A stretch of DNA of 8,162 bases from Acidobacteriaceae bacterium (GCA_003140785.1 PLKY01000122.1:8458-16619); one strand, 5' to 3'; shown: positions 1 to 6,691, numbered from the stretch's first letter. Made by a program: numbers and translations. Notes: a model not told the origin generated them from the letters alone.

Positions 1-245
1 GTTGTGTCCAGCGCAATCGCCGCTACAGCCTTCCCGTCCACACCCGTGGTGCGCAACGCCTCGCGCGTCGCCTTCGCCAGTGCGCCCATCTGTTCGGCGT
101 GAGATTGGGTGGCAAAGTCGGGATCGTCGCGGCGGCGGTGCAGCTCATAGGAAGCCGAAGCCGTTCCGATCGGCCCCATTTTGCTGTCCACCAAAGTCAC
201 GCGCACACTCAATGTGCCGAAATCGACGCCAGCGACAATGGTCAT
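1..245 (-). CDS. araB: FGGY-family carbohydrate kinase, probably L-ribulokinase (N-terminal 81 codons; runs off the left edge)
   Basis: The visible N-terminus begins MTIVAGVDFGTLSVRVTLVD and later reads HRRRDDPDFATQSHAEQM and AAIALDTT. The D-F-G-T at residues 8-11 is the phosphate-1 loop of the actin-like/FGGY kinase fold. The combination of 'VDFGT.SVR', 'DPDxATQSHA' and 'AIALDTT' is characteristic of ribulokinases, which phosphorylate L-ribulose with ATP to L-ribulose 5-phosphate in cytoplasmic L-arabinose catabolism. Other FGGY kinases usually lack the 'ATQSHA' stretch, but only about 15% of the expected protein is visible, so a related pentulokinase is possible. The start is well supported: GGAGGG at 253-258 (minus strand) lies 7 nt before the ATG. 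It is co-directional with motB but about 100 nt away, and its sugar-metabolism role has no obvious tie to the stator genes, so it is probably a separate transcription unit. Confidence 0.85.
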   Translation of the reverse strand, partial: MTIVAGVDFGTLSVRVTLVDSKMGPIGTASASYELHRRRDDPDFATQSHAEQMGALAKATREALRTTGVDGKAVAAIALDT

Positions 246-252
246 GAAGAAT

Positions 253-258
253 CCCTCC
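253..258 (-). promoter_or_regulatory. Ribosome binding site of the ribulokinase gene
   Basis: GGAGGG on the minus strand, 7 nt before the ATG at 245. It is a strong Shine-Dalgarno match and fixes the start of the partial kinase gene. Confidence 0.7.
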
Positions 259-310
259 GGTAAACGCTTACTTGTCCGAAAAACAAGCCTACACCATTTG
301 CGAAGGAATT

Positions 311-322
311 TGCCCAAGGGCA
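311..322 (-). terminator. Weak stem-loop downstream of motB, possible end of the stator operon
   Basis: TGCCC at 311-315 and GGGCA at 318-322 are perfect inverted arms separated by AA. They lie 22 nt after the motB stop on the minus strand, and short outer pairing (GAAT/ATTC) could extend the stem with a two-base bulge. No run of U follows on the minus strand, so this is not a classic intrinsic terminator. It is listed because it is the only structure between motB and the next gene. Confidence 0.25.
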
Positions 323-344
323 TTCTCAATTACTTGTTTATTCC

Positions 345-1334
345 TTACTTCTTCGATCCGGGCAGGATCCCCTTGATTGTGTTCATCACGCTTGGTTTGG
401 ACGCCGTCGGCTTTGCTGCTGCCGGCGGACTGGACACAGAACCAGGCGCAGAAGAATTCTTCGTGCCCGCCGGAGACGGAACCGCCGGGCCCGAAGACGC
501 ACTTTGTGTTTTCGCTCGCGCTGCCTCGGGACTGCCAGCCGTCTTTGGCTGTGGCGTCGCAATCGGTCCACCCACGGCACGTGCGCCCTTCAAATCCGGC
601 ATGGGGCCTTCCTGATTCTTCACCAAAATCGAAATCCTGCGATTCGATGGGTCAGTGGGATTGTTCTTCACGCGCAGAAGTTGGTCTGCGTACCCTCTCA
701 CCTGGGTAACCTGATCCGAGCGCACGCCATCCTGCTGCAGCAGCCTCCGTGCGGAGTTCGCGCGATCAGCGGAAAGCTCCCAGTTGCTGTAGCTGCCGCT
801 ATCGGAATACGGCGTCGCATCTGTGTGGCCTTCGATTAAAAGGTTATTCGGCAGGGTCTTCAATTCCGATGCCAGCAACGACAATAGCTCTTGCCCGCTA
901 TCGCTGAGATAGGCACTTCCACTCTGATAGAACGTCCCGTCCTTGCCCTCCAGCAACTCAATGCGCAACCCTTCGGGAGTGATCGTAATCTCAATCTGCT
1001 TCAGGAGTTTTTCCAGGTCCTTCTTAGCCTTGATCTCTTGCTCCAGCTTCTCTTTCAGCTTTTGAAGGTCGTCATTCGATGCAATTGTCACCGTCTCGCC
1101 GGTACCGGTCAGGGTTGTGCCCATCAGACTGCCCGTGCCTTTGGGATCGTTGAAATACCCAGCGACGGCCTTCTTGATTTTTTCACTGGAGTTCATCAGC
1201 CAAAGCACGATAAAAAGCGACATCATCGCCGTCACAAAGTCTGCGTAGGCTACCTTCCACGCGCCGCCGTGATGGCCGCTGTGGCCGCCCTTCTTTTTGA
1301 TCACGATGATGGGTTGAGACTTGCTCGCTGCCAT
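345..1334 (-). CDS. motB: Flagellar motor stator protein MotB
   Basis: MotB is the peptidoglycan-anchored half of the flagellar stator. With MotA it forms the inner-membrane ion channel that drives rotor torque. The 329-residue protein has a short basic N-terminus (KKK at 13-15), then the family signature WKVAYADFVTAMMSLFIVLW in one transmembrane helix (about 28-48). Asp32, the ion-binding residue, falls at the same number as in E. coli MotB. A plug-like amphipathic segment follows (about 51-64), then a charged coiled-coil-prone stretch (about 87-115). The OmpA/MotB peptidoglycan-binding domain covers about 119-240, with GHTDATP at 169-175, SADRANSARRLL at 188-199 and NRRISILV at 231-238. The last 90 residues are Ala/Pro/Ser/Lys-rich low complexity, longer than the tail of E. 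coli MotB. GGAAGG lies 9 nt before the ATG. The gene starts 29 nt after the motA stop, as in an operon. Confidence 0.97.
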   Translation of the reverse strand: MAASKSQPIIVIKKKGGHSGHHGGAWKVAYADFVTAMMSLFIVLWLMNSSEKIKKAVAGYFNDPKGTGSLMGTTLTGTGETVTIASNDDLQKLKEKLEQEIKAKKDLEKLLKQIEITITPEGLRIELLEGKDGTFYQSGSAYLSDSGQELLSLLASELKTLPNNLLIEGHTDATPYSDSGSYSNWELSADRANSARRLLQQDGVRSDQVTQVRGYADQLLRVKNNPTDPSNRRISILVKNQEGPMPDLKGARAVGGPIATPQPKTAGSPEAARAKTQSASSGPAVPSPAGTKNSSAPGSVSSPPAAAKPTASKPSVMNTIKGILPGSKK

Positions 1335-1363
1335 GTTTGTGCGCCTTCCTGAATATCCCCGAT

Positions 1364-2239
1364 CTAAGCTGCCTGAGCCGCTCCGCCCGCCTGGTTCTTG
1401 CAGCTCTTCTCCATCTCGTCAAAGCTCGGACGAACATGCGCGGGAATCGCGCGCCGCCCTATTTCGATCGCGATCATCGGCGCCGCACCTTTCAGGAACG
1501 ACAGCATCAGCACGCGCAATACGTGCAAGTAGCTATTGTGGTCATCGGCTGTTTTGGTCATATTGGCAGCGAGGGGTCCCGCAACTCCATAGCAAAGCAG
1601 GATGCCAAGAAACGTGCCTACCAAGGCCGCTGCCACCTTGTGTCCGATCTCCTCCGGCGGACCGCCCAGCGCTCCCATTGTGATCACCACGCCCAACACG
1701 GCCGCCACAATTCCCAGTCCTGGCAATGCGTCCGCCATCGTCGACAACGCTCCGATCGGCAGCGACCCTTCGTGATGATGCACCTCCATGTCCAGTTCCA
1801 TCATCTGGTCCATGTCAAAGGGCTCGACTCCGCCTGTGATGGCCATGCGCAGCGTGTCGCATACGAAATCGCATGCATGGTGGTCGCCAAGAAAATCTGG
1901 ATAGTTCTTGAAGATGGAACTCTCTTTTGGCTTCTCAACATCCATCTCCACGCTCAACAGACCTTCCTTGCGCACCTTATTCAGGAACTGATACATCATC
2001 TTCAGCGTGTTCAGATAACGACCCTTGTTGAACTTTGAGCCCCCTAAGACGCCCTTGAGTCCGCCCAGTATTCCCTTCAGGATGTGGATTGGGTTTGCGA
2101 CCAGAAGAGTTCCCGTCGCCGCTCCAACGATGATCAGCATCTCGGCCGGCTGGATGAGCACTTCAATGTGGCCCTTTTCCATCAGGAACCCACCGATAAC
2201 CGCGCCAAAAACCAGGAGAATTCCTATGATCGCGAACAT
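1364..2239 (-). CDS. motA: Flagellar motor stator protein MotA
   Basis: MotA is the four-helix membrane subunit of the flagellar stator, which forms the ion path with MotB and contacts FliG through its cytoplasmic loop. The 291-residue product has transmembrane segments at about 1-20, 33-50, 170-192 and 203-224, with the usual large cytoplasmic loop between the second and third. Arg90 and Glu98, which interact with FliG charges in E. coli, and Pro173 and Pro222, needed for torque, are all present at the E. coli numbering. The family blocks QPAE (30-33), LPGLGIVAAVLGVV (172-185) and VGTFLGILLCYG (207-218) are intact. The start ATG shares its A with the TAA stop of the preceding PAS-GGDEF gene (TAATG), and GAGAGG sits 5 nt upstream, so translation is probably coupled. 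PomA is an alternative (Na+-driven), but the E. coli-like residues and length favour a proton-type MotA. Confidence 0.97.
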   Translation of the reverse strand: MFAIIGILLVFGAVIGGFLMEKGHIEVLIQPAEMLIIVGAATGTLLVANPIHILKGILGGLKGVLGGSKFNKGRYLNTLKMMYQFLNKVRKEGLLSVEMDVEKPKESSIFKNYPDFLGDHHACDFVCDTLRMAITGGVEPFDMDQMMELDMEVHHHEGSLPIGALSTMADALPGLGIVAAVLGVVITMGALGGPPEEIGHKVAAALVGTFLGILLCYGVAGPLAANMTKTADDHNSYLHVLRVLMLSFLKGAAPMIAIEIGRRAIPAHVRPSFDEMEKSCKNQAGGAAQAA

Positions 2240-3117
2240 TACGACCTCTCAGGTGCGAGTGTGATGTGATTGCCGCCCGCATGGACACTCACGAGCATTG
2301 CGGCCTGCGCGCGCTCAAACAATTGCGGCAGTGTATCGGTCTTCACGGCTTGTGCTGCACCAATGCTGACCGTGAGCGAGAGCCTGTCACCCCACCAACG
2401 AAAATCGGATGTCCGTGCGAGGCCCGCCAGTACTTGTGCGTTCGACGCAAGCGATCCTGCCGACGCCTCGTGTGAAAGAATCAGAAACTCGTCGTCCCCC
2501 CATCTGCCAAGTTCTTCGATGGGGCGTAAACCATGCGTCAGCGTCCGCTCGATTCGTTCAATCATCATTTCGCAAGCCCTCTTCCCATGGGTCTTGCGCA
2601 ATTCGTGCGCCTGGTCGACTGTGATCCACAACAGACCTAGAGGGGTGCCGCGCTTCGTGAAGTCGTCAAATGCCGATTGCGCCTGCTCTTCAATTTCTGC
2701 CTGCGCGGCTTCCAAATTGGACTCCTCGCAACTCTCTCCATGCGGCAAAGAATCCAGATGTTCTGCGATGTGAAAAATGACAGCCGTTCCAATGTGCTCA
2801 CCCAGAGGATCCCGTAGAACCACGGTTCGCATCATCAGGGGCAGTTTGCTCCCGTACCGGTGTTGTGTCTCAACCAGGACGCCGCGTTCGGGCCGGGGTC
2901 CGCTCCTGGCTTCTCCTGCCGCCTCTGGCGAATGCCCGAGCAAAAGTGGCTCCAGCTCCCATGGGACCGTTCGCGTTACGGTTCCTATGCTTGGAAATCC
3001 CGTGATGCATTCCGCGGCGCGGTTCCAAAACGCCACTCCGCCATGGCCATCGAGCAGTGCCAGGCCTTCTGGAAAACTCTCCAGGGCAGCCTGCATCAGT
3101 TCACTGCGATCGACCAT
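2239..3117 (-). CDS. PAS-GGDEF domain protein with degenerate active site, translationally coupled to motA
   Basis: The predicted 292-residue soluble protein has an N-terminal PAS-like domain (about 5-117; 'EGLALLDGHGGVAFWNRAAE'), a short Glu/Ala-rich linker (about 130-150) and a C-terminal GGDEF-type nucleotidyl cyclase fold (about 150-290; RWGDDEFLIL at 205-214 and LTVSIGAA at 248-255). GGDEF proteins normally make c-di-GMP, a motility regulator. Here the signature is GDDEF (207-211). By alignment, the first metal-binding Asp of the 'DID' strand is Thr, the guanine-contacting Asn is Arg (174), and the I-site RxxD is RPIE (198-201). Loss of cyclase activity and of classical product feedback is therefore likely, but this is inferred, not shown. 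The start at 3117 is preferred because GGAGGG lies 4 nt upstream. An alternative ATG at 3129 would add MEGG but has its purine run immediately adjacent. The stop overlaps motA by one base. Confidence 0.85.
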   Translation of the reverse strand: MVDRSELMQAALESFPEGLALLDGHGGVAFWNRAAECITGFPSIGTVTRTVPWELEPLLLGHSPEAAGEARSGPRPERGVLVETQHRYGSKLPLMMRTVVLRDPLGEHIGTAVIFHIAEHLDSLPHGESCEESNLEAAQAEIEEQAQSAFDDFTKRGTPLGLLWITVDQAHELRKTHGKRACEMMIERIERTLTHGLRPIEELGRWGDDEFLILSHEASAGSLASNAQVLAGLARTSDFRWWGDRLSLTVSIGAAQAVKTDTLPQLFERAQAAMLVSVHAGGNHITLAPERS

Positions 3118-3134
3118 CCCGCCCTCCATTCCTT

Positions 3135-3161
3135 ACATCGGCGGAGACAGGTCCGACTTCA
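3135..3161 (-). promoter_or_regulatory. Candidate flagellar sigma-28 (FliA-type) promoter for the GGDEF-motA-motB operon
   Basis: On the minus strand, TGAA (3161-3158) is followed after exactly 15 nt by GCCGATGT (3142-3135). The enterobacterial FliA consensus is TAAA-N15-GCCGATAA, so the match is 3/4 and 6/8 with ideal spacing. Transcription would begin around 3126-3129. That leaves a very short leader that still holds the GGAGGG ribosome site, and it favours the 3117 start over 3129. The consensus in this organism's phylum is not known to me, and one match can arise by chance. Confidence 0.4.
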
Positions 3162-3246
3162 TTACGTCTCAATACTCCGAGAAGGGGATGCCGGGATTTT
3201 TCTGAGGAAGATTGTTTGGCTCGAAGGATCGCACACGCGCAGACCG

Positions 3247-3291
3247 TTTGTACCACGGCTGAGTGAGGTACTTGCGTTCCTGGTGTACAAA
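3247..3291. repeat. Widely spaced inverted repeat TTTGTAC/GTACAAA between the kinase and GGDEF genes
   Basis: TTTGTAC at 3247-3253 and GTACAAA at 3285-3291 are perfect 7-base inverted arms separated by 31 nt. Three further pairs (CCA/TGG) are possible past a two-base bulge. It lies about 120 nt upstream of the GGDEF start and about 35 nt past the kinase stop. It could be an RNA stem that attenuates read-through or a paired operator. There is no U-tract, so a simple terminator is unlikely. Confidence 0.3.
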
Positions 3292-3325
3292 TTTGGGATT
3301 GTTGGGGGACGAGGACGAAACTACA

Positions 3326-4804
3326 TCAGTTCGACTTGGAGTTGGCCTTCTCGCCCTCACGTACGCGTCCGAGTGGCAGACGCACAACAAACCGCGTTTT
3401 ACCTGGTTCCGTTTCGACTTCGATCTTTCCGCCGAATTTCTCCGTGACGATGCGGTGCACAATATCCAGCCCCAAGCCCGTTCCGGAGCCCTGCGGCTTA
3501 GTGGTAAAAAATGCGTCAAAGATTCGGGGCCGCACGTCGGCAGGAATACCTTCTCCATGATCCGTGATGCTCACCGACAGCCAGCCGGGATCCGCCTCCG
3601 TCCAGGTCGCAATCTCGATATGTCCCTCGGCGGGGGAAGCGTCCACGGCATTATCAATCAGATTGGTCCATACCTGGCTTAATGCCGAGCCGCGGGTGGA
3701 CAGTGTCGAAGGCGAAGCTTCGAATCTCTTGTCCACATGGATCTGCTTGATCCGCAGCTTGTGGCCCAAAATCGTGAGCGTGCTTTGCAGGCTGTCGTGC
3801 ACATCCAGCTCTTTGGCCGGAGACCGCTCATCGTATGCGAATTTCTTCACGGCCATGGCCAGATCCGAAATGCGCGAAATGCTGTCTTCAATGGAGCACA
3901 CCAGGGAGACACTGGAAACCAGTGCTTCGAGCCAATTGAGGGCGTCGGAGAATGCGCTGGCGTCGAAATATTCCTTCGCGCAATCCAGTTCATGACGGTC
4001 AAAACCCATGCCTACAAGCACGGGCGCAATAGTGTAGGCGTTCTCCACGCCGGCCGAAGCCAGCCACCCCCCCATCTCTTCCTCGGCGTCAGACTGCGCG
4101 ACACTGCTCATCGCGGCAAGCCGGCAGCCGCTCAGGGTGTGTTCCAGCAGCCCGCGCATGCATTCCAGTTGTTCGGGTGTCTTCGCGCGGCTGCCATTGC
4201 GAAGGCTCAACTGTTGCAGGCGCATCAGGTTCTCTCGCAGTTGCGAAGCCGAGCGCTTGGCCGCCGAGCCGGGATTGTGCAACTCGTGCATGAGCCCGGC
4301 TGCCAGTGTTCCCAGAGAAATCAGTTTTTCGCGATGCAGCGCCTCTACCTGATACGCCTGCAGCCGCTGCGCCATATCGGCCAGCACTACGGCGCGCGTT
4401 TGTGGGCAGCTGGCAAGAATCCTCCAAAACTGTTCGCTCGTGAATCGGATCAAGAGCGAGTCTTCCATCGCCGTAGCGCGGAAGGTCATATGGGATTTGC
4501 CAGACAAGAGCGGAGCTTCGCCAAATCCGTCGCCAGTGCGCGCTCCCCCCACCACGGTTCGTGAGCCGTCAGCTTCCAGCCGCTCCGCGCGCGTTTCGCC
4601 ACCAAGAACCACCCAGTAAAACTTCACCGGATCGCCGGGCTCGGAGACTACGACGCCAGCCGGGACATGGATTCGATCCACGCGGTCCATTCCCCCAAGA
4701 GCATCAAAGTCCGCTCCCGCGAAGATACGAGTCTTGCGCAGCTCCGCCTCAGCCTCTTTGAACGGGATTGATTGAGTCACAAGCGGTTTTTCCAGAGCGC
4801 CCAT
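3326..4804 (-). CDS. Sensor histidine kinase with N-terminal cyclic-nucleotide-binding-like domain
   Basis: This 492-residue cytoplasmic protein has no evident transmembrane segment. Residues about 26-145 form a cNMP-binding (CRP-like) domain with GDGFGEAPLL at 91-100. The conserved Glu (96) is kept, but the Arg that contacts the cyclic phosphate in CRP appears to be Ser (104), so cAMP binding is doubtful. A helix leads to the H-box LMHELHNP (171-178), with His173 the likely phospho-acceptor. The ATPase part has the N-box TNLIDNAVDA (380-389), G1 DHGEGIP (415-421), F-box FDAFFTTK (429-436) and G2 GSGTGLGL (439-446), all intact. About 200 residues separate the H- and N-boxes, roughly twice the usual span, so an extra helical region (about 205-300) is inserted. 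It starts 35 nt after the receiver-flavoprotein gene, its likely phosphotransfer partner. No strong ribosome site is seen; GGGAG lies 15 nt upstream. Confidence 0.88.
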   Translation of the reverse strand: MGALEKPLVTQSIPFKEAEAELRKTRIFAGADFDALGGMDRVDRIHVPAGVVVSEPGDPVKFYWVVLGGETRAERLEADGSRTVVGGARTGDGFGEAPLLSGKSHMTFRATAMEDSLLIRFTSEQFWRILASCPQTRAVVLADMAQRLQAYQVEALHREKLISLGTLAAGLMHELHNPGSAAKRSASQLRENLMRLQQLSLRNGSRAKTPEQLECMRGLLEHTLSGCRLAAMSSVAQSDAEEEMGGWLASAGVENAYTIAPVLVGMGFDRHELDCAKEYFDASAFSDALNWLEALVSSVSLVCSIEDSISRISDLAMAVKKFAYDERSPAKELDVHDSLQSTLTILGHKLRIKQIHVDKRFEASPSTLSTRGSALSQVWTNLIDNAVDASPAEGHIEIATWTEADPGWLSVSITDHGEGIPADVRPRIFDAFFTTKPQGSGTGLGLDIVHRIVTEKFGGKIEVETEPGKTRFVVRLPLGRVREGEKANSKSN

Positions 4805-4839
4805 TTGTTCTTACTTAATCTCCCTTATGTATCTCCTGC

Positions 4840-6492
4840 CTAGAATCCTGCCAGGTATTGATGCGCGAACTGTACTGCAATGGAACCTTCCCCCACTGCG
4901 GAGGCGACTCGCTTGATGGAACCGTGCCGCACATCCCCGGCGACAAATACCCCCGGCACACTGGTTTCAAGCAGAAACGGCTCTCGACCTTCCTTCCAGC
5001 TCTCGGGCATCCTCCCGTCGCGGTGCAAGTCCGGTCCAGCCAACACAAAGCCTCTCTCATCGCGCAAAATCGAGGGTGGTAACCACTCCGCACCAGGTTC
5101 CGCGCCGATAAACACAAATAATGAGGTCGCCGGCACGCGATATTCCCCATCGGGACCCCTCAGGCACAACGCCTCCAAGTGTCCGTCACCCTCTGCTTTC
5201 GCCACCTGCGTCTCCGTTGCCACCACAATGTTCGATGTTCTGTCGATCTCATCGATTAAGTATTTCGACATGGTGATGGTTAAACCCTTCCCACGGACCA
5301 GCATCGTCACCCCGCGGGCAAACTTGGAGAAATGGAGCGCCGCCTGGCCTGCCGAGTTCGCGCCGCCTACAACATAGACATCCTCGTCCTTGCAGGAAGC
5401 GGCCTCGACGAGCGCAGCGCCATAATAGATGCCGCATCCGGTCAGCCGGTCCGCTCCGGGAATCGTTAGCCTGCGATATTGCACCCCCGGCGCCAGCAGC
5501 ACTACGTGACTCGACACCTCGTGCCCATCCGCCAGTTTCACAAATCTGTATTGGCCTTCAATTCGCAACCCCGTCGCACGCTGGGTAAGGAACTCCGCCC
5601 CGAATCGGGTAGCCTGCATGTGGGCGCGACGCCCAAGGTCTGCTCCCGTGACCCCGGCAGGAAACCCAAGATAGTTCTCGATACGCGAAGTTGAGCCCGC
5701 CTGGCCGCCTGGCGCCTCTGGCTCAATGATGAGCGTCTTCAGGCCCTCGCTGGCACCGTAAACCGCAGCCGCCAATCCTGCAGGACCGGCTCCCACCACG
5801 GTCATGTCATAGAACTCCTGCGTCGCCTGTGTGCTCAAACCTACCCGCGCAGCGAGGGTGTCGGGGTCGGCATTCGGCATCACGGTGCCGTCCGAGAATA
5901 GGACTGTTGGAAGCTGCGCTGCTTTTAACCCCTTCTCTTCCAGCAGCTTCACGGCTTCATCATTGCCCGCGATATCCAGCCACCGGTAGGGAACATGGTT
6001 GCGGGAGAGGAACGACCGCAGCCTGTGATCCTGAAGAGACCACCGGTTTCCAATCACCCGCAGTCCTTCAAACGGAGGCGTGAACCCAGCTTTCCAGTCA
6101 TCCAGCAGGTCGTTGAGCACCGGATAGAGCTTCTCCTCCGGCGGATCCCAGGGTTTGTTGAGGTAGTAGTGAATTCGGGCAGAATTGATGGCCTTAATGG
6201 CCGCTTCCGTGTCCGCATACGCGGTCAGCAGCACTCGGCGTGCTTCCGGGTAGATCTCGCGCGACCGTTCCAGAAAATCCACACCCGTCATGCCGGGCAT
6301 CCGCTGGTCGCTGAGGATCAGCGCCACCGGCTCCGGTCGGGCCTTCACTTGCGTCAGCGTATCCAGGGCTGCCTGGCCGCTCGCCGCCCGCATCACGCGG
6401 TAATCGGCCCCATATTGCCGGCGTAAATCCTGCACAACCGCTTCTAAAACGCTTACGTCGTCATCCACCGCCAGTAGGATCGGCCTCGCCAT
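4840..6492 (-). CDS. Fused response regulator / glutaredoxin-like / thioredoxin-reductase-like FAD-NAD(P)H oxidoreductase
   Basis: The 550-residue protein has three parts. Residues 1-135 are a CheY-like receiver with the acidic cluster DDD (10-12), phospho-acceptor Asp62 in LILSDQRMPG, Thr90 and Lys113 in the KPWD motif, all intact. Residues about 142-219 resemble a glutaredoxin fold (FLSRNHVPY, LPTVLF with the cis-Pro 195), but SLQD (152-155) occupies the usual CPxC position. Residues about 227-550 are a thioredoxin-reductase-like flavoprotein: FAD motif VVGAGPAGLAAA (232-243), PGGQAG (261-266), NAD(P)H motif VVGGANSAG (374-382) and the C-terminal FAD contact FVAGDVRHGSIKRVASAVGEG (516-536). 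The CxxC of true thioredoxin reductases is replaced by GAAL (358-361). It is first in a pair with the downstream cNMP-kinase. The natural electron acceptor is unknown. NCBI-type annotation would call it fused response regulator/thioredoxin-disulfide reductase, but the missing cysteines argue against disulfide reduction. The ribosome site is weak (GAGG about 16 nt upstream). Confidence 0.9.
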   Translation of the reverse strand: MARPILLAVDDDVSVLEAVVQDLRRQYGADYRVMRAASGQAALDTLTQVKARPEPVALILSDQRMPGMTGVDFLERSREIYPEARRVLLTAYADTEAAIKAINSARIHYYLNKPWDPPEEKLYPVLNDLLDDWKAGFTPPFEGLRVIGNRWSLQDHRLRSFLSRNHVPYRWLDIAGNDEAVKLLEEKGLKAAQLPTVLFSDGTVMPNADPDTLAARVGLSTQATQEFYDMTVVGAGPAGLAAAVYGASEGLKTLIIEPEAPGGQAGSTSRIENYLGFPAGVTGADLGRRAHMQATRFGAEFLTQRATGLRIEGQYRFVKLADGHEVSSHVVLLAPGVQYRRLTIPGADRLTGCGIYYGAALVEAASCKDEDVYVVGGANSAGQAALHFSKFARGVTMLVRGKGLTITMSKYLIDEIDRTSNIVVATETQVAKAEGDGHLEALCLRGPDGEYRVPATSLFVFIGAEPGAEWLPPSILRDERGFVLAGPDLHRDGRMPESWKEGREPFLLETSVPGVFVAGDVRHGSIKRVASAVGEGSIAVQFAHQYLAGF

Positions 6493-6553
6493 ATTTCTAG
6501 TGTAGGACCTCGGCTTCCCAGGGCCTCGTCAAAAATGCCAGACCCAAACGAGC

Positions 6554-6584
6554 TAAATAAGTAAATACGAAACGGGGTTGTCCA
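6554..6584 (-). promoter_or_regulatory. Weak candidate promoter for the response regulator-flavoprotein gene
   Basis: On the minus strand, TGGACA (6584-6579) matches five of six bases of the -35 consensus, and a tandem TATTTA (6567-6562 and 6559-6554) lies downstream. The only workable spacing (19 nt to the second TATTTA) is long, and the -10 match is poor. Transcription from here would give a leader of about 55 nt. Confidence 0.22.
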
Positions 6585-6593
6585 CCGGTTTCG
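6568..6593. repeat. Inverted repeat CGAAAC...GTTTCG
   Basis: CGAAAC at 6568-6573 and GTTTCG at 6588-6593 are perfect arms. Two more G:C pairs follow after one mismatch, around an 8-nt loop. It overlaps the candidate -35 region of the minus-strand gene at 6492, so an operator is conceivable. No protein can be assigned. Confidence 0.3.
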
Positions 6594-6663
6594 CGTGACG
6601 GAAATTCAATTGGGCTGTAAGCTTGTCTCAGGCTTTTTCAGTCAGTGCCAGTAGTTTTTGTGT

Positions 6664-6691
6664 TTGACAGGTGACGAAAGGAATGTATTCT
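6664..6691 (+). promoter_or_regulatory. Candidate sigma-70-type promoter for the NarL-family regulator
   Basis: A perfect TTGACA (6664-6669) is followed after 16 nt by TATTCT (6686-6691), which matches 4 of 6 -10 positions. It points toward the regulator at 6859. The predicted start near 6698 gives a long leader of about 160 nt containing both copies of the direct repeat. Confidence 0.45.

Noticed and set aside
271..287. CTTGT...ACAAG inverted repeat upstream of the ribulokinase gene
   Set aside because: Five-base arms are expected by chance, and there is no further extension or U-tract.
1337..2038. Plus-strand open frame of 233 codons
   Set aside because: It lies entirely opposite motA/motB, whose protein-level matches are unambiguous. 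Its product is His/Gln-rich and unlike any family, as expected of an antisense shadow in GC-rich DNA.
2239..3117. Annotation as an active diguanylate cyclase
   Set aside because: Several metal- and GTP-binding positions and the second Gly of GGDEF are substituted, so activity cannot be assumed.
3737..4564. Plus-strand open frame of 275 codons
   Set aside because: Antisense to the histidine kinase, whose H, N, G1, F and G2 boxes prove the minus-strand reading. No ribosome site or recognisable domain.
4840..6492. Simple annotation as thioredoxin reductase trxB
   Set aside because: The CxxC active site is absent and an N-terminal receiver is present, so the trxB symbol would be misleading.
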